Source: Candidatus Hebobacterum abditum
Lineage (GTDB): Bacteria; Armatimonadota; Hebobacteria; Hebobacterales; Hebobacteraceae
NCBI GenBank assembly: GCA_029821875.1
Contig: JALGXW010000005.1
Location: forward strand, 62,001 to 126,000
Direction of reading: 5' to 3'
Length of the DNA stretch: 64,000 bases
This document shows positions 46,787 through 57,597 of this stretch, in pieces. Position 1 is the first letter of the stretch, and the number at the start of each line of letters is the position of its first letter. The notes under the pieces are model-generated. The model was not told where the DNA came from and made no database searches. It saw only the letters and a program-made list of their open reading frames with translations. A program made the translations under genes and the position numbers.

Positions 46787-46867
46787 CACCGTCACCTCAC
46801 CTTCCGATCCTGGGACTGGCTTCGAGTCGCGCGGAGGAGGCTCACTCTCAGTCCAGCCCCGGGGATG

Positions 46868-46939
46868 TGGGCCCGGCAGGATTCGAACCTGCGACCGAGC
46901 GGTTATGAGCCGCCAGCTCTGCCGCTGAGCTACGGGCCC
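46868..46939 (-). tRNA. tRNA with CAU anticodon (probably tRNA-Ile2, otherwise elongator Met)
   Basis: The 72-nt cloverleaf on the minus strand has a 7-bp acceptor stem GGGCCCG/CGGGCCC, D-arm GCTC...GAGC, a 5-bp anticodon stem closing the loop CTCATAA (anticodon CAT) and a T-arm with TTCGAAT in the loop. The CCA end is not encoded. The anticodon-arm and variable-loop sequence (GGCGGCTCATAACCGCT and the following GGTCG) resembles the tRNA-Ile2 genes I recall, whose C34 is modified to lysidine by TilS, more than elongator Met tRNAs. A TATAAT (minus, 46957-46952) sits just upstream, without a clear -35. Confidence 0.9.
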
Positions 46940-46951
46940 GCGCACCCGAGC

Positions 46952-46957
46952 ATTATA
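46952..46957 (-). promoter_or_regulatory. -10 box of the tRNA gene
   Basis: TATAAT on the minus strand ends 12 nt before the mature tRNA 5' end. The -35 would fall in the end of the preceding hydrolase gene and is not well matched, so only the -10 is supported. Confidence 0.45.
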
Positions 46958-46980
46958 CCACGCCCCGCCCCGCCACGGGA

Positions 46981-47625
46981 CTAGAGATGCGCCAACCAGG
47001 GATTGCCAGCCACCTCCGCTCCAACTGTGGTGGCAGGCCCATGCCCGGGGTACACCGCGGTCCCGGGTTCGAGCCGCGCCAGCCGGGAAAGGGACTTCAT
47101 CATTGCCCTCTCGTCCCCGCCCGGTAGATCGATCCGGCCTATCCCCCCCGCGAACAGACAGTCCCCCGCGAAGAGGACACCGCTGCCAAGCAGAGAGATG
47201 CTGCCAGGGCTGTGTCCGGGAGTATGCAGGACGGAGAGGGTGATCTCTGTCCCTGGTATCGTGACGGAGTCGCCCTCGTCAAGGACTCGGTCGGCCGAGG
47301 CCCCTTCCTGCGCGAAGCCAAACATGGCCGCCCCGCTCAGCATCGCGTCCGACAGCATTGGGGCGTCCAGTTCATGGATGGCCACCGGCGCCCCCGTCTC
47401 CCGCTTCAACTTGGCGAGGTCCTCGATATGGTCTGTGTGCCCGTGGGTGGCAACGATCAGACCGATCTCGAGGCCGTGCCGATCGGCGGCGCCGACGATC
47501 TCGCGGGCAGTGCCGGCCGCGTCGATCAGCAGTGCTTTGCGGGGAAGAGGAACATCGCCCTCGTGGGCCGAGACGAGGTAGCAGTTCGTAGCGAGCGCGC
47601 CAAGTGTAAGAGTCTCAACCTTCAT
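46981..47625 (-). CDS. MBL-fold metallo-hydrolase (glyoxalase II-like)
   Basis: The 214-aa protein begins MKVETLTLGALATNCYLVS. It has the metal-binding THGHTDH (about 60-66), HTPGHSPGSISLL, FAGDCLFAGGIGRIDLPGG and the final histidine in VYPGHGPATT. This is the layout of small glyoxalase II-like hydrolases. The C-terminal substrate domain of true GloB is missing, so it may act on other thioesters. The ATG at 47625 overlaps the stop of the upstream TPR gene as ATGA. It is the last gene of a three-gene minus-strand operon. Confidence 0.9.
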   Translation of the reverse strand: MKVETLTLGALATNCYLVSAHEGDVPLPRKALLIDAAGTAREIVGAADRHGLEIGLIVATHGHTDHIEDLAKLKRETGAPVAIHELDAPMLSDAMLSGAAMFGFAQEGASADRVLDEGDSVTIPGTEITLSVLHTPGHSPGSISLLGSGVLFAGDCLFAGGIGRIDLPGGDERAMMKSLSRLARLEPGTAVYPGHGPATTVGAEVAGNPWLAHL

Positions 47626-48542
47626 CTGGCGCGCGCGGCGTCGATCTCGGCGCGGTTCAACTCCAGCCTCCGTCGCCCGACAAAGTCCGTCTCGTAGCTG
47701 TCCAGTTCGCCGACCGAGTTCAACAGCGCGGCTGCTTCGTCCTCCATGCCGGCGGCCGCGTAGGCATCGGCCAGCAGCACTCGGTAGCAGCGATTGCGCG
47801 GCTCCATCTGCAGGGCCGACCGAAGCGCGTCTATCGACTCTACAATCCGGCCCGTCGCGAGCGACGCGATCGCGTAGCGCACCAAGTAGTAGCCGTCGTA
47901 GGGGGCAAGCTCCGCCGCCTCGGAGAGCTGGCCGACCGCCTCCTTGACTTGGCCGAGCCGGAGGTGGAGACTGCCGAGCCGGAACCGGTAGAAGGCTTCC
48001 TTTGGGGCCAGCCCGACAACGGTCAGCATCTCTTCGACTGCCTCTTTCAGCTGATCGATCGCGGCAAGCGTATCCGCGAGTTTGAAGCGATAGTATGCGC
48101 GGTCTGGATCGGCCGTGACCGCCACTCGATACTGGCCGAGCGCCTGCGCATTCATGCCGAACCGCCGGTACAGATCCCCCAGGCTGACCCGAGGATCGGC
48201 CAGTTGCGGATCGCTCTTCACCGCTCTGCGATACTGGGCCAGGGCCTGGTCGACCATGTCTCGGAGGAGGTAGGCGTCGCCGAGTCGGGTGCGAAACACG
48301 GCGTTGTCCTGGTCCATCTTGACCGCCCGCCGGTACTGCGCTATGCCCCTCTGGATGTTGCCCGACCTCACATAGAAGTCGCCCAGGCGAAGGCACAGGT
48401 AGGCGGTCTGGGCGTGCAGCTCCATGTCCTCGTGACGGCGCTGCTCGTCCTCCGCCTTCATCTTCTCGCTGTGGCGGACCAGGCGCTCTCGCTCGTGCCG
48501 GTCGCCGATTTCGAACTCAAGCTGTTCGGAATCCCGCGCCAT
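47622..48542 (-). CDS. TPR-repeat protein
   Basis: The 306-aa soluble protein has no signal peptide. After a charged N-terminus (about 1-45) it is made of consecutive 34-residue TPRs: ERGIAQYRRAVK-like units such as FYVRSGNIQRGIAQYRRAVK, YLLRDMVDQALAQYRRAVKSDPQLAD, RFGMNAQALGQYRVAVTADPDRAYYRFKLA and SEAAELAPYDGYYLVRYAIASLATGRIVESIDAL. The frames overlap as ATGA with the hydrolase downstream and as TGATG with the upstream gene, so the three proteins are made together. A cytoplasmic scaffold role is inferred. Confidence 0.8.
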   Translation of the reverse strand: MARDSEQLEFEIGDRHERERLVRHSEKMKAEDEQRRHEDMELHAQTAYLCLRLGDFYVRSGNIQRGIAQYRRAVKMDQDNAVFRTRLGDAYLLRDMVDQALAQYRRAVKSDPQLADPRVSLGDLYRRFGMNAQALGQYRVAVTADPDRAYYRFKLADTLAAIDQLKEAVEEMLTVVGLAPKEAFYRFRLGSLHLRLGQVKEAVGQLSEAAELAPYDGYYLVRYAIASLATGRIVESIDALRSALQMEPRNRCYRVLLADAYAAAGMEDEAAALLNSVGELDSYETDFVGRRRLELNRAEIDAARAR

Positions 48543-49030
48543 CAGTAGAAGTCCTCGAACCTCCGCTCGATGTCGTGTCCGCTGACTGACTTGACCACCC
48601 AGCCTCTACGCCAACCGCGTCGCTGCTTCTCGAACTCCACCACGAGAGGCAATCGAAGGGGCGGCTTATAGCGTCCCGCTTGCTGAAACTCCAGCTGCAC
48701 TACGAAAGACCCCGTTGCCGTTGGCGACGCGATACCCAATTCATACTCGTCGATGATTATCTCTACCTGCTCCGAACTGCGCTCCCAATGCAGCGCCAGT
48801 CGAAGAATGTCCACTCGCGACAAGCCGGAGTCGTCCTGGTAGTCGCTCGCAATACACTCCAGGATTCCGTCTTTGTCCTTCGTCTCGACACCATGCTCTG
48901 CCTTCGCGACAAGGTCGAGGATGAGTTCCTCGTCGGTGGGGCGCGGACGAAGCAGCCACCATGCCAGCAGTGCCGCCGCAGCAAGGAACACCGTCAGCTG
49001 CAGCACCCGTCTACGCCGCTTCCCGGACAT
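48542..49030 (-). CDS. Membrane-anchored NTF2-like domain protein
   Basis: The 162-aa protein has one N-terminal membrane helix (about 10-27) followed by an NTF2-like cone fold. ELILDLVAKAEHGVETKDKDGILECIASDYQDDSG is a typical opening helix pair, and GSFVVQLEFQQAGRYKPPLRLPLVVEFEKQ is the sheet. The C-terminus GWVVKSVSGHDIERRFEDFY ends with the stop shared with the TPR gene (TGATG). The ATG at 49030 is almost at the predicted transcription start. Its role is unknown. Confidence 0.65.
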   Translation of the reverse strand: MSGKRRRRVLQLTVFLAAAALLAWWLLRPRPTDEELILDLVAKAEHGVETKDKDGILECIASDYQDDSGLSRVDILRLALHWERSSEQVEIIIDEYELGIASPTATGSFVVQLEFQQAGRYKPPLRLPLVVEFEKQRRGWRRGWVVKSVSGHDIERRFEDFY

Positions 49031-49031
49031 A

Positions 49032-49070
49032 CCGAGGGCTATTGTACCTTGCTGCCCTCGGATGCCGCAA
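49032..49070 (-). promoter_or_regulatory. Minus-strand promoter inside an 8-bp inverted repeat
   Basis: On the minus strand TTGCGG (49070-49065) and TACAAT (49046-49041) are 18 bp apart. The transcription start would be about 4 nt before the ATG at 49030. The -10 lies between the arms CCGAGGGC (49032-49039) and GCCCTCGG (49054-49061). Confidence 0.55.
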
Positions 49071-49182
49071 CCCCGGGGGGCCCGACCTGCCGGACCGAGG
49101 CCGCCGAGGCTGTCCGACGAAAGGAAAACCCTCTCGTTCGGCAAAGGAGCAATAACAGCGTTTCGGTCGACAGAGGCACCGC

Positions 49183-50265
49183 ATGAGCCACACTTGTACC
49201 TCGCTCGACATCCCGTCCTCCTGGCGCCCTGCACTTGAGGCCGCGCGGGCAGGGGGCAGACTGCTGCTGTTGGGCCAGACCGATTCTGGCAAGAGCACGC
49301 TTGCCGTAGTCCTCGCGAACGAAGCCCGCGCGGCCGGGCGCACCACGTACATCGTCGATGCCGATGTCGGGCAGTCCAGCATCGGTCCCCCTGCCTGCGT
49401 CGGCCTCGGGCGCGCCGATGCCGAGCTGTCGAGTCTGGATGATCTGGAGCCTTCGGCGCTTGACTTCGTGGGGGCCTGCTCTCCCGTGAAACACCTGCTA
49501 CAGACTGCAACCAGCACGGCCGTGATCACAGAGACTGCCCGCCAAGATGGCGCGGAGACGATCATCATAGACACCACGGGTCTGGTGGTCGGCGGCATCG
49601 CTCGTGCCCTGAAGGGAGCCAAGATCCGGCTGGTAGCTCCCGACTACGTAGCTGCTCTGCAGCATGAGGACGAGGTTGAGCATCTGCTCGCTCCATACCG
49701 CACACAGGCGACGCCGCAGGTCTTTCGTGTGAGTGTGTCGCGCGCGGTCAAGCCCCGGTCGCGCGAGGAGCGAGCTGCCCGGCGGCAGCGCAAGTTCGCG
49801 GCCTACTTCGCAGATGGTGACACGGTGGACCTTCCTTGGGAGATGGCGCCGATCGAGAACGGGGGATGGACGAGCGGGGATCCGCTGCCGGGGCACATGC
49901 GTGCCTATGCCGAGGAATGTGTGGCCTGCGAAGTGCTCCATGGTGAGCGCCTTGCCGACGGGGTCTTCCTCGTGGTGGACGGGCGGCCGGATCCGGGGGG
50001 GCTTCGAGAACTCGGGGAGAACTTCGGCGGGACAGCGCGCGCGGTGGAGGCCTCTTCCCTCGTGAACCTCCTGATCGGCCTCCTGGGCAACCGCGGTGAG
50101 ACCCTCGCCCTCGGTATCCTGGAGGGGGTCGATTTCCGTCGCCGTCACATGATGGTATACACGCCCCTCACCGAGACGGGAACCGTGCGCGGGGTCCGTC
50201 TCGGGTCGCTCCACATCGGCCGCGACGGCACGCAGCTCGGCACCGCGGACGTGAGCGGCAAATGA
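49183..50265 (+). CDS. Clp1/Grc3-family polynucleotide kinase-like protein
   Basis: The 360-aa protein has Walker A GQTDSGKST (about 31-39) followed by VDADVGQSSIGPPACVGLG (58-76). This is the Clp1/Grc3 P-loop signature of RNA 5'-hydroxyl polynucleotide kinases. IIIDTTGLVVGGIARALK is the Walker B strand, and the C-terminal third (about 270-355) is a beta-rich domain. The Clp1 family is best known from eukaryotes and archaea, where it phosphorylates 5'-OH RNA ends; bacterial members are less studied. The ATG lies 152 bp from the divergent NTF2-like gene. It overlaps the downstream phosphatase start as ATGA. Confidence 0.82.
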   Translation: MSHTCTSLDIPSSWRPALEAARAGGRLLLLGQTDSGKSTLAVVLANEARAAGRTTYIVDADVGQSSIGPPACVGLGRADAELSSLDDLEPSALDFVGACSPVKHLLQTATSTAVITETARQDGAETIIIDTTGLVVGGIARALKGAKIRLVAPDYVAALQHEDEVEHLLAPYRTQATPQVFRVSVSRAVKPRSREERAARRQRKFAAYFADGDTVDLPWEMAPIENGGWTSGDPLPGHMRAYAEECVACEVLHGERLADGVFLVVDGRPDPGGLRELGENFGGTARAVEASSLVNLLIGLLGNRGETLALGILEGVDFRRRHMMVYTPLTETGTVRGVRLGSLHIGRDGTQLGTADVSGK

Positions 50266-50942
50266 CGACATTTCCCAGGCCAAAGGGCGGCGCGCCGGTT
50301 GACCCCAAGCGAACCACACTGATCCTCGTCCGTCACGGGGAGACCGAATGGAACCTGGAGGGGCGGATCCAGGGGCACTCGGACTCGCGGCTGACCGAGT
50401 GTGGGCGCGAGCAGGGGCGGCGGGCAGCGGAGCGGCTCGCCGGGCTGGAGCTCGCGGCCGTGTACGCGAGCGACCTCGGCCGAGCGCGGGAGACGGGGGG
50501 GATCATCGCCGCGCCGCACGGGCTCGCAGTGCAGACGAAGCCGGAACTGCGCGAGCGGTGCTATGGCGAGTTCGAGGGCCGGACGCGCGAGGAGATGATG
50601 GCGGCCGACCGCGAGACGTTCGCGACCTGGCTGGCGGACCGGCAGCGGCTCGCGCCGCCAGGGGGAGAGACGCAACAGGAGTTGTCGGACCGAGTGATGC
50701 GGGCAGTGCGCGAGATCGTCGGCGCGCATCCCCGCGAGACGGTGGCCATCGCCGGGCACGGTGGGCCCATCAAGTCCGCGCTCTTCGCGGTGCTCGAGAT
50801 TCCGATAGGCTCGTGGGATCGGACCTGGGTCGCGAACGGGTCGGTCACGGTGCTGCGCGGCACGCCCGACGGTCTGCGGGTGGCCTCGTTCAATGATACG
50901 AGCCATGTCGACCAGGCGCCGGTCGAACGGCGGTACATCTAG
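50262..50942 (+). CDS. Histidine-phosphatase superfamily protein (GpmB/CobC-like)
   Basis: The 226-aa protein contains the catalytic LVRHGETEWNLEGRIQGHSDSRLTECGREQG (RHG motif about residues 25-28), DLGRARETGG and AIAGHGGPIK with the second histidine. It is a phosphoglycerate mutase-like phosphatase; its position next to cobO makes an alpha-ribazole phosphatase (CobC-type) role possible. The ATG overlaps the stop of the Clp1-like gene as ATGA. Confidence 0.85.
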   Translation: MTTFPRPKGGAPVDPKRTTLILVRHGETEWNLEGRIQGHSDSRLTECGREQGRRAAERLAGLELAAVYASDLGRARETGGIIAAPHGLAVQTKPELRERCYGEFEGRTREEMMAADRETFATWLADRQRLAPPGGETQQELSDRVMRAVREIVGAHPRETVAIAGHGGPIKSALFAVLEIPIGSWDRTWVANGSVTVLRGTPDGLRVASFNDTSHVDQAPVERRYI

Positions 50943-50944
50943 CC

Positions 50945-51511
50945 ATGGCAGAGCCGACGAAGGGACTGGTGCAGGTCTACACGGGAGCGGGGAAGGGCAA
51001 GACGACGGCCGCGCTCGGCCTGGCGGTGCGGGCGGCGGGGCACGGGTTGCGGACGTGCTTCGTGCAGTTCATGAAGAAGGGGTGGGAGTCGGGAGAGCGG
51101 GCCGCGCTGGCGAAGCTAGCGCCGGCGATCGAGGTGCACGTGTTCGGCGCGGCCGAGTGGGGCGACCGCACGCAGGCCGCGCCCGATACGCCGTGGTGGG
51201 GGCTGCCCCCGTCGGAGGAGGATCGCGCGCAGGCGCGGGAGGCCTTTGAGTTCGCGAGGCGGGCGGCGACAGGGGGAGACTGGCACCTTGTCGTGCTGGA
51301 CGAGGTGTTCGCGGCCGTGAAGTATGGGCTGGTGTCGGTGGAGGACGTGCTCGGGTTGATGCGGGCCAAGTCGTCGCGGGTCGAGCTCGTGCTGACGGGC
51401 CGTGAGGCCCCGCCCGAGGTGATCGAGGCGGCCGACCTCGTAACCGAGATGACGGAGGTGAAGCACCCATTCGAGCAGGGGGTACAGGCCCGCAAAGGGA
51501 TCGAATACTGA
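50945..51511 (+). CDS. cobO: Cob(I)yrinic acid a,c-diamide adenosyltransferase
   Basis: CobO/BtuR transfers the adenosyl group of ATP to cobalt of corrinoids. The 188-aa protein has GLVQVYTGAGKGKTTAALGLAVRAAGHGLRTCFVQFMKKGW (P-loop GAGKGKTT, about 14-21), WHLVVLDEVFAAVKYGLVSVEDVLGLM and VELVLTGREAPPEVIEAADLVTEMTEVKHPFEQGVQARKGIEY, the family C-terminus. The start at 50945 is 3 nt after the phosphatase stop. It supports B12 use in the organism, in agreement with the B12/radical-SAM gene at 2.7 kb. Confidence 0.95.
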   Translation: MAEPTKGLVQVYTGAGKGKTTAALGLAVRAAGHGLRTCFVQFMKKGWESGERAALAKLAPAIEVHVFGAAEWGDRTQAAPDTPWWGLPPSEEDRAQAREAFEFARRAATGGDWHLVVLDEVFAAVKYGLVSVEDVLGLMRAKSSRVELVLTGREAPPEVIEAADLVTEMTEVKHPFEQGVQARKGIEY

Positions 51512-51519
51512 GGACAGAC

Positions 51520-52044
51520 ATGACCAGAGATGAACTCGCGAAGGCCATCAAAGACGCCGCCTATCTGGAGGGCGACTTCGTGCTCAGCTCCGGGAAGCGG
51601 AGCAAGTACTACCTGGACAAGTGGCGGTTCGAGACGCGGCCGGAGCTGTTGCGCGAGATCGCCCGCGCGCTGGCCGAGCTGCTGCCCTCGCCGCCGCCCG
51701 ATCGAGTGGCGGGAGTGGAGCTGGGCGGCGTGCCGCTGGCGACCGCGCTGGCGCTGGAGACGGGAATCCCCATGCTGGTCGTCAGGCGAGAGGCGAAGGG
51801 GTATGGCACCGCGAAGGGGATCGAGGGCGTGTTCAAGCCGGGCGAGCGCGTGGTCCTGGTGGAGGACGTCCTGACCACCGCCGGGCAGGCCATTGGTGCC
51901 GCGCAGCGGCTGACAGAGGCGGGCCTCGAGGTCATCCGCGTCATCTACGTTATCGACCGCGAAGAGGGCGCGGACACGAACATCCGCGAGGCCGGATTCG
52001 AGCCCGCGATGCTCTATCGCAAAGCAGATCTCGGCATCGCCTAG
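51520..52044 (+). CDS. pyrE: Orotate phosphoribosyltransferase
   Basis: PyrE makes orotidine 5'-phosphate from orotate and PRPP. The 174-aa product has FVLSSGKRSKYYLDKWRFETRPELL, GVELGGVPLATALALETGIPMLVVRREAKGYGTAKGIEG and the PRPP-binding VVLVEDVLTTAGQAI (the DVxTTG-type motif of phosphoribosyltransferases, here TTAG). The ATG at 51520 is 9 nt after cobO. The length is normal for the short bacterial form. Confidence 0.95.
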   Translation: MTRDELAKAIKDAAYLEGDFVLSSGKRSKYYLDKWRFETRPELLREIARALAELLPSPPPDRVAGVELGGVPLATALALETGIPMLVVRREAKGYGTAKGIEGVFKPGERVVLVEDVLTTAGQAIGAAQRLTEAGLEVIRVIYVIDREEGADTNIREAGFEPAMLYRKADLGIA

Positions 52045-54365
<2,321 letters not shown>

Positions 54366-54518
54366 TAGATCTTCCCGGGCTTCGCACGGGTCGGGCGGCG
54401 CGCATGTCGTGAGGGAGTCGGCACATCGTGCTGACCGCACAACTCGGGCCCCAGCGCAGGCAGTTGCCGCGGATCAGCCAGTGGGCACACGCTTGCGGCT
54501 CTGGAGACAGCAGACCTG

Positions 54519-57083
54519 ATGGCGAAACCCAAGGAGATCATCAACGTAACAGACATCGACATCGAGGATGAGATGCGCGAGTCGTTCATGACGTTCGCCA
54601 TGAGCGTCATCATCGCGCGCGCACTCCCCGATGTTCGGGACGGCCTCAAGCCGGCTCAGCGCCGCATTCTCTACGCGATGCACGACCTGAACTTGACCCC
54701 GGGTGCCCAGCATCGCAAGTGCGCCAAGATCGCCGGCGACACCTCCGGCAACTACCACCCCCACGGGCAGGAGGTCGTCTACCCGACACTCGCTCGGCTC
54801 GCCCAAGACTGGAACATGCGCTACCCGCTGGTGGACGGCCACGGGAACTTCGGGTCGGTGGATGGTGACCCGCCGGCGGCCATGCGCTACACCGAGGCCC
54901 GAATGTCGGCCTTCGGGGCCGAGATGCTGGCCGACATCGACCAGAACACCGTCGATTTCGTCCAGAACTACGACCAGACTCGCACCGAGCCGACCGTTCT
55001 GCCTGGCCGCTTCCCGAACCTGTTGTGCAACGGCGCGTCGGGAATCGCCGTCGGTATGGCAACGAACATCCCCCCGCACAACTTGGGCGAAGTTGTAGAT
55101 GCCTGCGCGCTGATCATCGACGACCCCAAGGCGACGGTTGACGAGATCACGGCGGCCCTGCCGGGCCCGGACTTCCCAACGGGTGCACTGATACTCGGCA
55201 CATCCGGCATCCGCCAAGCCTATGAGACCGGCCGTGGCTCCATCATGATGCAGGCGCGCGCCGTCATCGAACCGATGGATGGCGGCAAGAACGCGATACT
55301 CATCACCGAGCTTCCCTATCAGGTCAACAAGGCCACCCTCGTCGAGCAGATCGCGGAGCTGGTGAACAGCAAGCGCATTGAGGGGATCAGCGGCCTGCGC
55401 GATGAGTCGGACCGGAAGGGGATGCGCGTCGTCGTTGAGCTCAAGCGGGAGGCCAACCCGCACGTCGTCCTCAACCGCCTCTACAAGCACACGCGGATGC
55501 GTGTCAGCTTCCCTGTGAACGCGGTCGGCCTGATCCCCGAGTTAGCCGGTCAGAAACCTGACGAGCCCGTACCACTCGTGCCGCGCACGCTGGGCATTAG
55601 CGACCTGCTGACTCAGTTCCTGAACCACCGCCGGGAAGTCGTGGTGCTTCGCTGCCAGCACCAGCTCGACCGCGCGCAGGCTCGGGCGCACATCCTCGAG
55701 GGATACCGGGTCGCGCTCAAGAACCTGGACGCTGTCATCAAGATCATCAGGCAGGCGGAGAGCCCCGCGACGGCGCGCGAGAAGCTGATGAAGCGCTTCA
55801 AGCTGTCGGAGCGGCAGGCGCAGGCGATTCTCGAACTCATGCTCCAGCGACTGACGAGTCTCGAGCGCAAGAAGATCGACGAGGAGTACAAGGAGGTCAT
55901 CAAGACGATCGGTCGCCTCGAGGATATCCTGGGCAAGCGACTCTCACAGCTAGTGGGCAAGGACGACAGAGTCCAGGCGACTCGGGAGTGGCTGCGCAAG
56001 CATCCGTGGCAGCCCCGCAAGGTCATGCAGATGGTCAAGCAGGAGCTGCTCGACGTGAAGTCCAAGCGGGGTGACGAACGTAAGACAGAGATCCGCCCTG
56101 AGGAGGCCGAGGACATCAGCATCGAGGACCTGATCGCGGAAGAGGACATGGTCATCACCATGACTCGCGACGGGTACATCAAGAGGCTTCCCGTTGCCAC
56201 CTACCGCACCCAGGGCCGGGGCGGCAAGGGCGTCATCGGCCTCAGCCCGAAGGAAGAGGACGTCGTCGATCACCTCTTCGTGGCCAGCACGCACACCTAC
56301 ATCCTGTTCTTCACGAACCGCGGGAAGGTCTATCGCCTGCGCGTTCACGAGGTCCCACTGGCTAGCCGTAAGGCGCGCGGTACCGCGGTGGTCAACCTCA
56401 TCCCCATAGAGCCCGATGAGAACGTAACGGCCGTCAGGGCGGTCCGGGAGTTCCAGAAGACCCGATACCTCTTCATGGCAACTCGTAAGGGAGTCGTCAA
56501 GAAGACACGGCTGAGCGAGTACGATACTCGTTTGAAGGGCGGCATCATCGCACTAAAGCTGCGTAGAGGCGACGAGCTCGAGTGGGTCGCGGAGACCGAC
56601 GGCAAGCAGCACATCGTGCTCGCCACGGTGAAGGGCCAGTCGATACGGTTTGCGGAGAAGCAGGTGCGACCGATGGGTCGGACGGCCGCCGGAGTCCGCG
56701 GGATCAACCTCCGCAAGGGGGACTCGGTCGTGGGGATGGGGGTCGTGCGGAAGGGGGCCGATCTGCTTGTCGCCTCTAAGAATGGGTACGGCAAGCGCAC
56801 CGCCCTTACGGAGTACCGCACGCAGAGCCGTGGCGGCATCGGCATCAAGACGATGAACGTGACGACCAAGAACGGCCCGATCATGGGCATGCGGATTGTC
56901 GATGATGAGGACGATCTGCTGATCATCACGACCTCCGGCCAGATCATCAGACAGCGGGTGGGAGAGATCCGACGGATCGGCCGCTCGACACAGGGGGTGC
57001 GCCTCATCCGGCTCGACAAGCGCGACAAGGTCGCCAGCATCGCTCGCGTCGTCCGTCGGGAAGATGCCGAGGGCGAGGACTAG
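54519..57083 (+). CDS. gyrA: DNA gyrase subunit A
   Basis: The 854-aa protein has the breakage-reunion domain with catalytic Tyr124 in AAMRYTEAR and the C-terminal wrapping domain with the GyrA box QGRGGKG (about 565), so it is gyrase rather than topoisomerase IV. The start [24 protein letters not shown] is standard. In the quinolone-resistance region the stretch [21 protein letters not shown] (79-97) shows Gln, Glu and Pro where E. coli has Asp82, Ser83 and Asp87: Glu85 aligns with Ser83 and Pro89 with Asp87. It is followed directly by archease (3 nt gap). Confidence 0.97.
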   Translation: MAKPKEIINVTDIDIEDEMRESFMTFAMSVIIARALPDVRDGLKPAQRRILYAMHDLNLTPGAQHRKCAKIAGDTSGNYHPHGQEVVYPTLARLAQDWNMRYPLVDGHGNFGSVDGDPPAAMRYTEARMSAFGAEMLADIDQNTVDFVQNYDQTRTEPTVLPGRFPNLLCNGASGIAVGMATNIPPHNLGEVVDACALIIDDPKATVDEITAALPGPDFPTGALILGTSGIRQAYETGRGSIMMQARAVIEPMDGGKNAILITELPYQVNKATLVEQIAELVNSKRIEGISGLRDESDRKGMRVVVELKREANPHVVLNRLYKHTRMRVSFPVNAVGLIPELAGQKPDEPVPLVPRTLGISDLLTQFLNHRREVVVLRCQHQLDRAQARAHILEGYRVALKNLDAVIKIIRQAESPATAREKLMKRFKLSERQAQAILELMLQRLTSLERKKIDEEYKEVIKTIGRLEDILGKRLSQLVGKDDRVQATREWLRKHPWQPRKVMQMVKQELLDVKSKRGDERKTEIRPEEAEDISIEDLIAEEDMVITMTRDGYIKRLPVATYRTQGRGGKGVIGLSPKEEDVVDHLFVASTHTYILFFTNRGKVYRLRVHEVPLASRKARGTAVVNLIPIEPDENVTAVRAVREFQKTRYLFMATRKGVVKKTRLSEYDTRLKGGIIALKLRRGDELEWVAETDGKQHIVLATVKGQSIRFAEKQVRPMGRTAAGVRGINLRKGDSVVGMGVVRKGADLLVASKNGYGKRTALTEYRTQSRGGIGIKTMNVTTKNGPIMGMRIVDDEDDLLIITTSGQIIRQRVGEIRRIGRSTQGVRLIRLDKRDKVASIARVVRREDAEGED

Positions 57084-57086
57084 AAG

Positions 57087-57533
57087 GTGCCCTCGGAGCC
57101 GCGGCAGGCCGAGCGCGGCCATCGGGCTCTCGATCATACCGCGGACAGGGCGATCGAGGCCTGGGGTCCTGATCTATGCAGTCTGTTCCGCGCGGCCGCC
57201 GAGGGCATGTTCAGCGAGAGCGTGAGCTGCGCCGGCGTCGAGCGCGAGCAGGAATGGCAGATCCAGGTCGAGGCCGACAGCCTGGAGGGGCTCCTCCACG
57301 CGTGGCTTTCTGAGCTGCTGTGGGTCTCAGAGCGTGACGAGGCGGCCGTTTGCTGTGTGGACGTGGATGAGGTGCAGGCCGGGCCTCACAGGGCCCGAGG
57401 GCGGGCCTGGGGCGGGCCCCCGCCCCCTGATTTGCCCCACACGGGCGCTCCTGTGAAGGCTGTGACGTACCACGAACTCCGGGTGTGGCAGGACGGGGGC
57501 ACCTGGCGCGCTTACGTCGTCTTCGACGTGTAG
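57087..57533 (+). CDS. Archease (RtcB RNA-ligase activator)
   Basis: Archease speeds the guanylylation of the RNA ligase RtcB. The 148-aa protein has LDHTADRAIEAWGPDLCSLFRAAAEGMF near the N-terminus and the C-terminal GAPVKAVTYHELRVWQDGGTWRAYVVFDV, the archease ends, including the Asp and terminal Val-rich strand of the metal site. The internal segment (about 88-118) is Gly/Pro-rich. The GTG start is 3 nt after gyrA and would share its transcript. No rtcB gene is in the window, so its partner must be elsewhere. A Clp1/Grc3-like 5'-OH kinase lies 7 kb upstream. Confidence 0.88.
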   Translation: MPSEPRQAERGHRALDHTADRAIEAWGPDLCSLFRAAAEGMFSESVSCAGVEREQEWQIQVEADSLEGLLHAWLSELLWVSERDEAAVCCVDVDEVQAGPHRARGRAWGGPPPPDLPHTGAPVKAVTYHELRVWQDGGTWRAYVVFDV

Positions 57534-57561
57534 CTAGGGCCCCTTCTCCGGCCTCCTTCTG

Positions 57562-57591
57562 TTGACCAGATGCCGCCCGATGTGGTACTCT
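57562..57591 (+). promoter_or_regulatory. Promoter of the structured RNA gene
   Basis: TTGACC (57562-57567) and TACTCT (57586-57591) are separated by 18 bp. Predicted transcription starts near 57598, and an intrinsic terminator follows at 57719-57753, delimiting a transcription unit of about 156 nt. Confidence 0.65.
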
Positions 57592-57597
57592 ACAGTC

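Noticed and set aside
46787-46945. N-terminal extension of the DJ-1-like gene
   Set aside because: It translates the tRNA gene and its flank; the real start is ATG 46786 with a ribosome site and lipoprotein signal.
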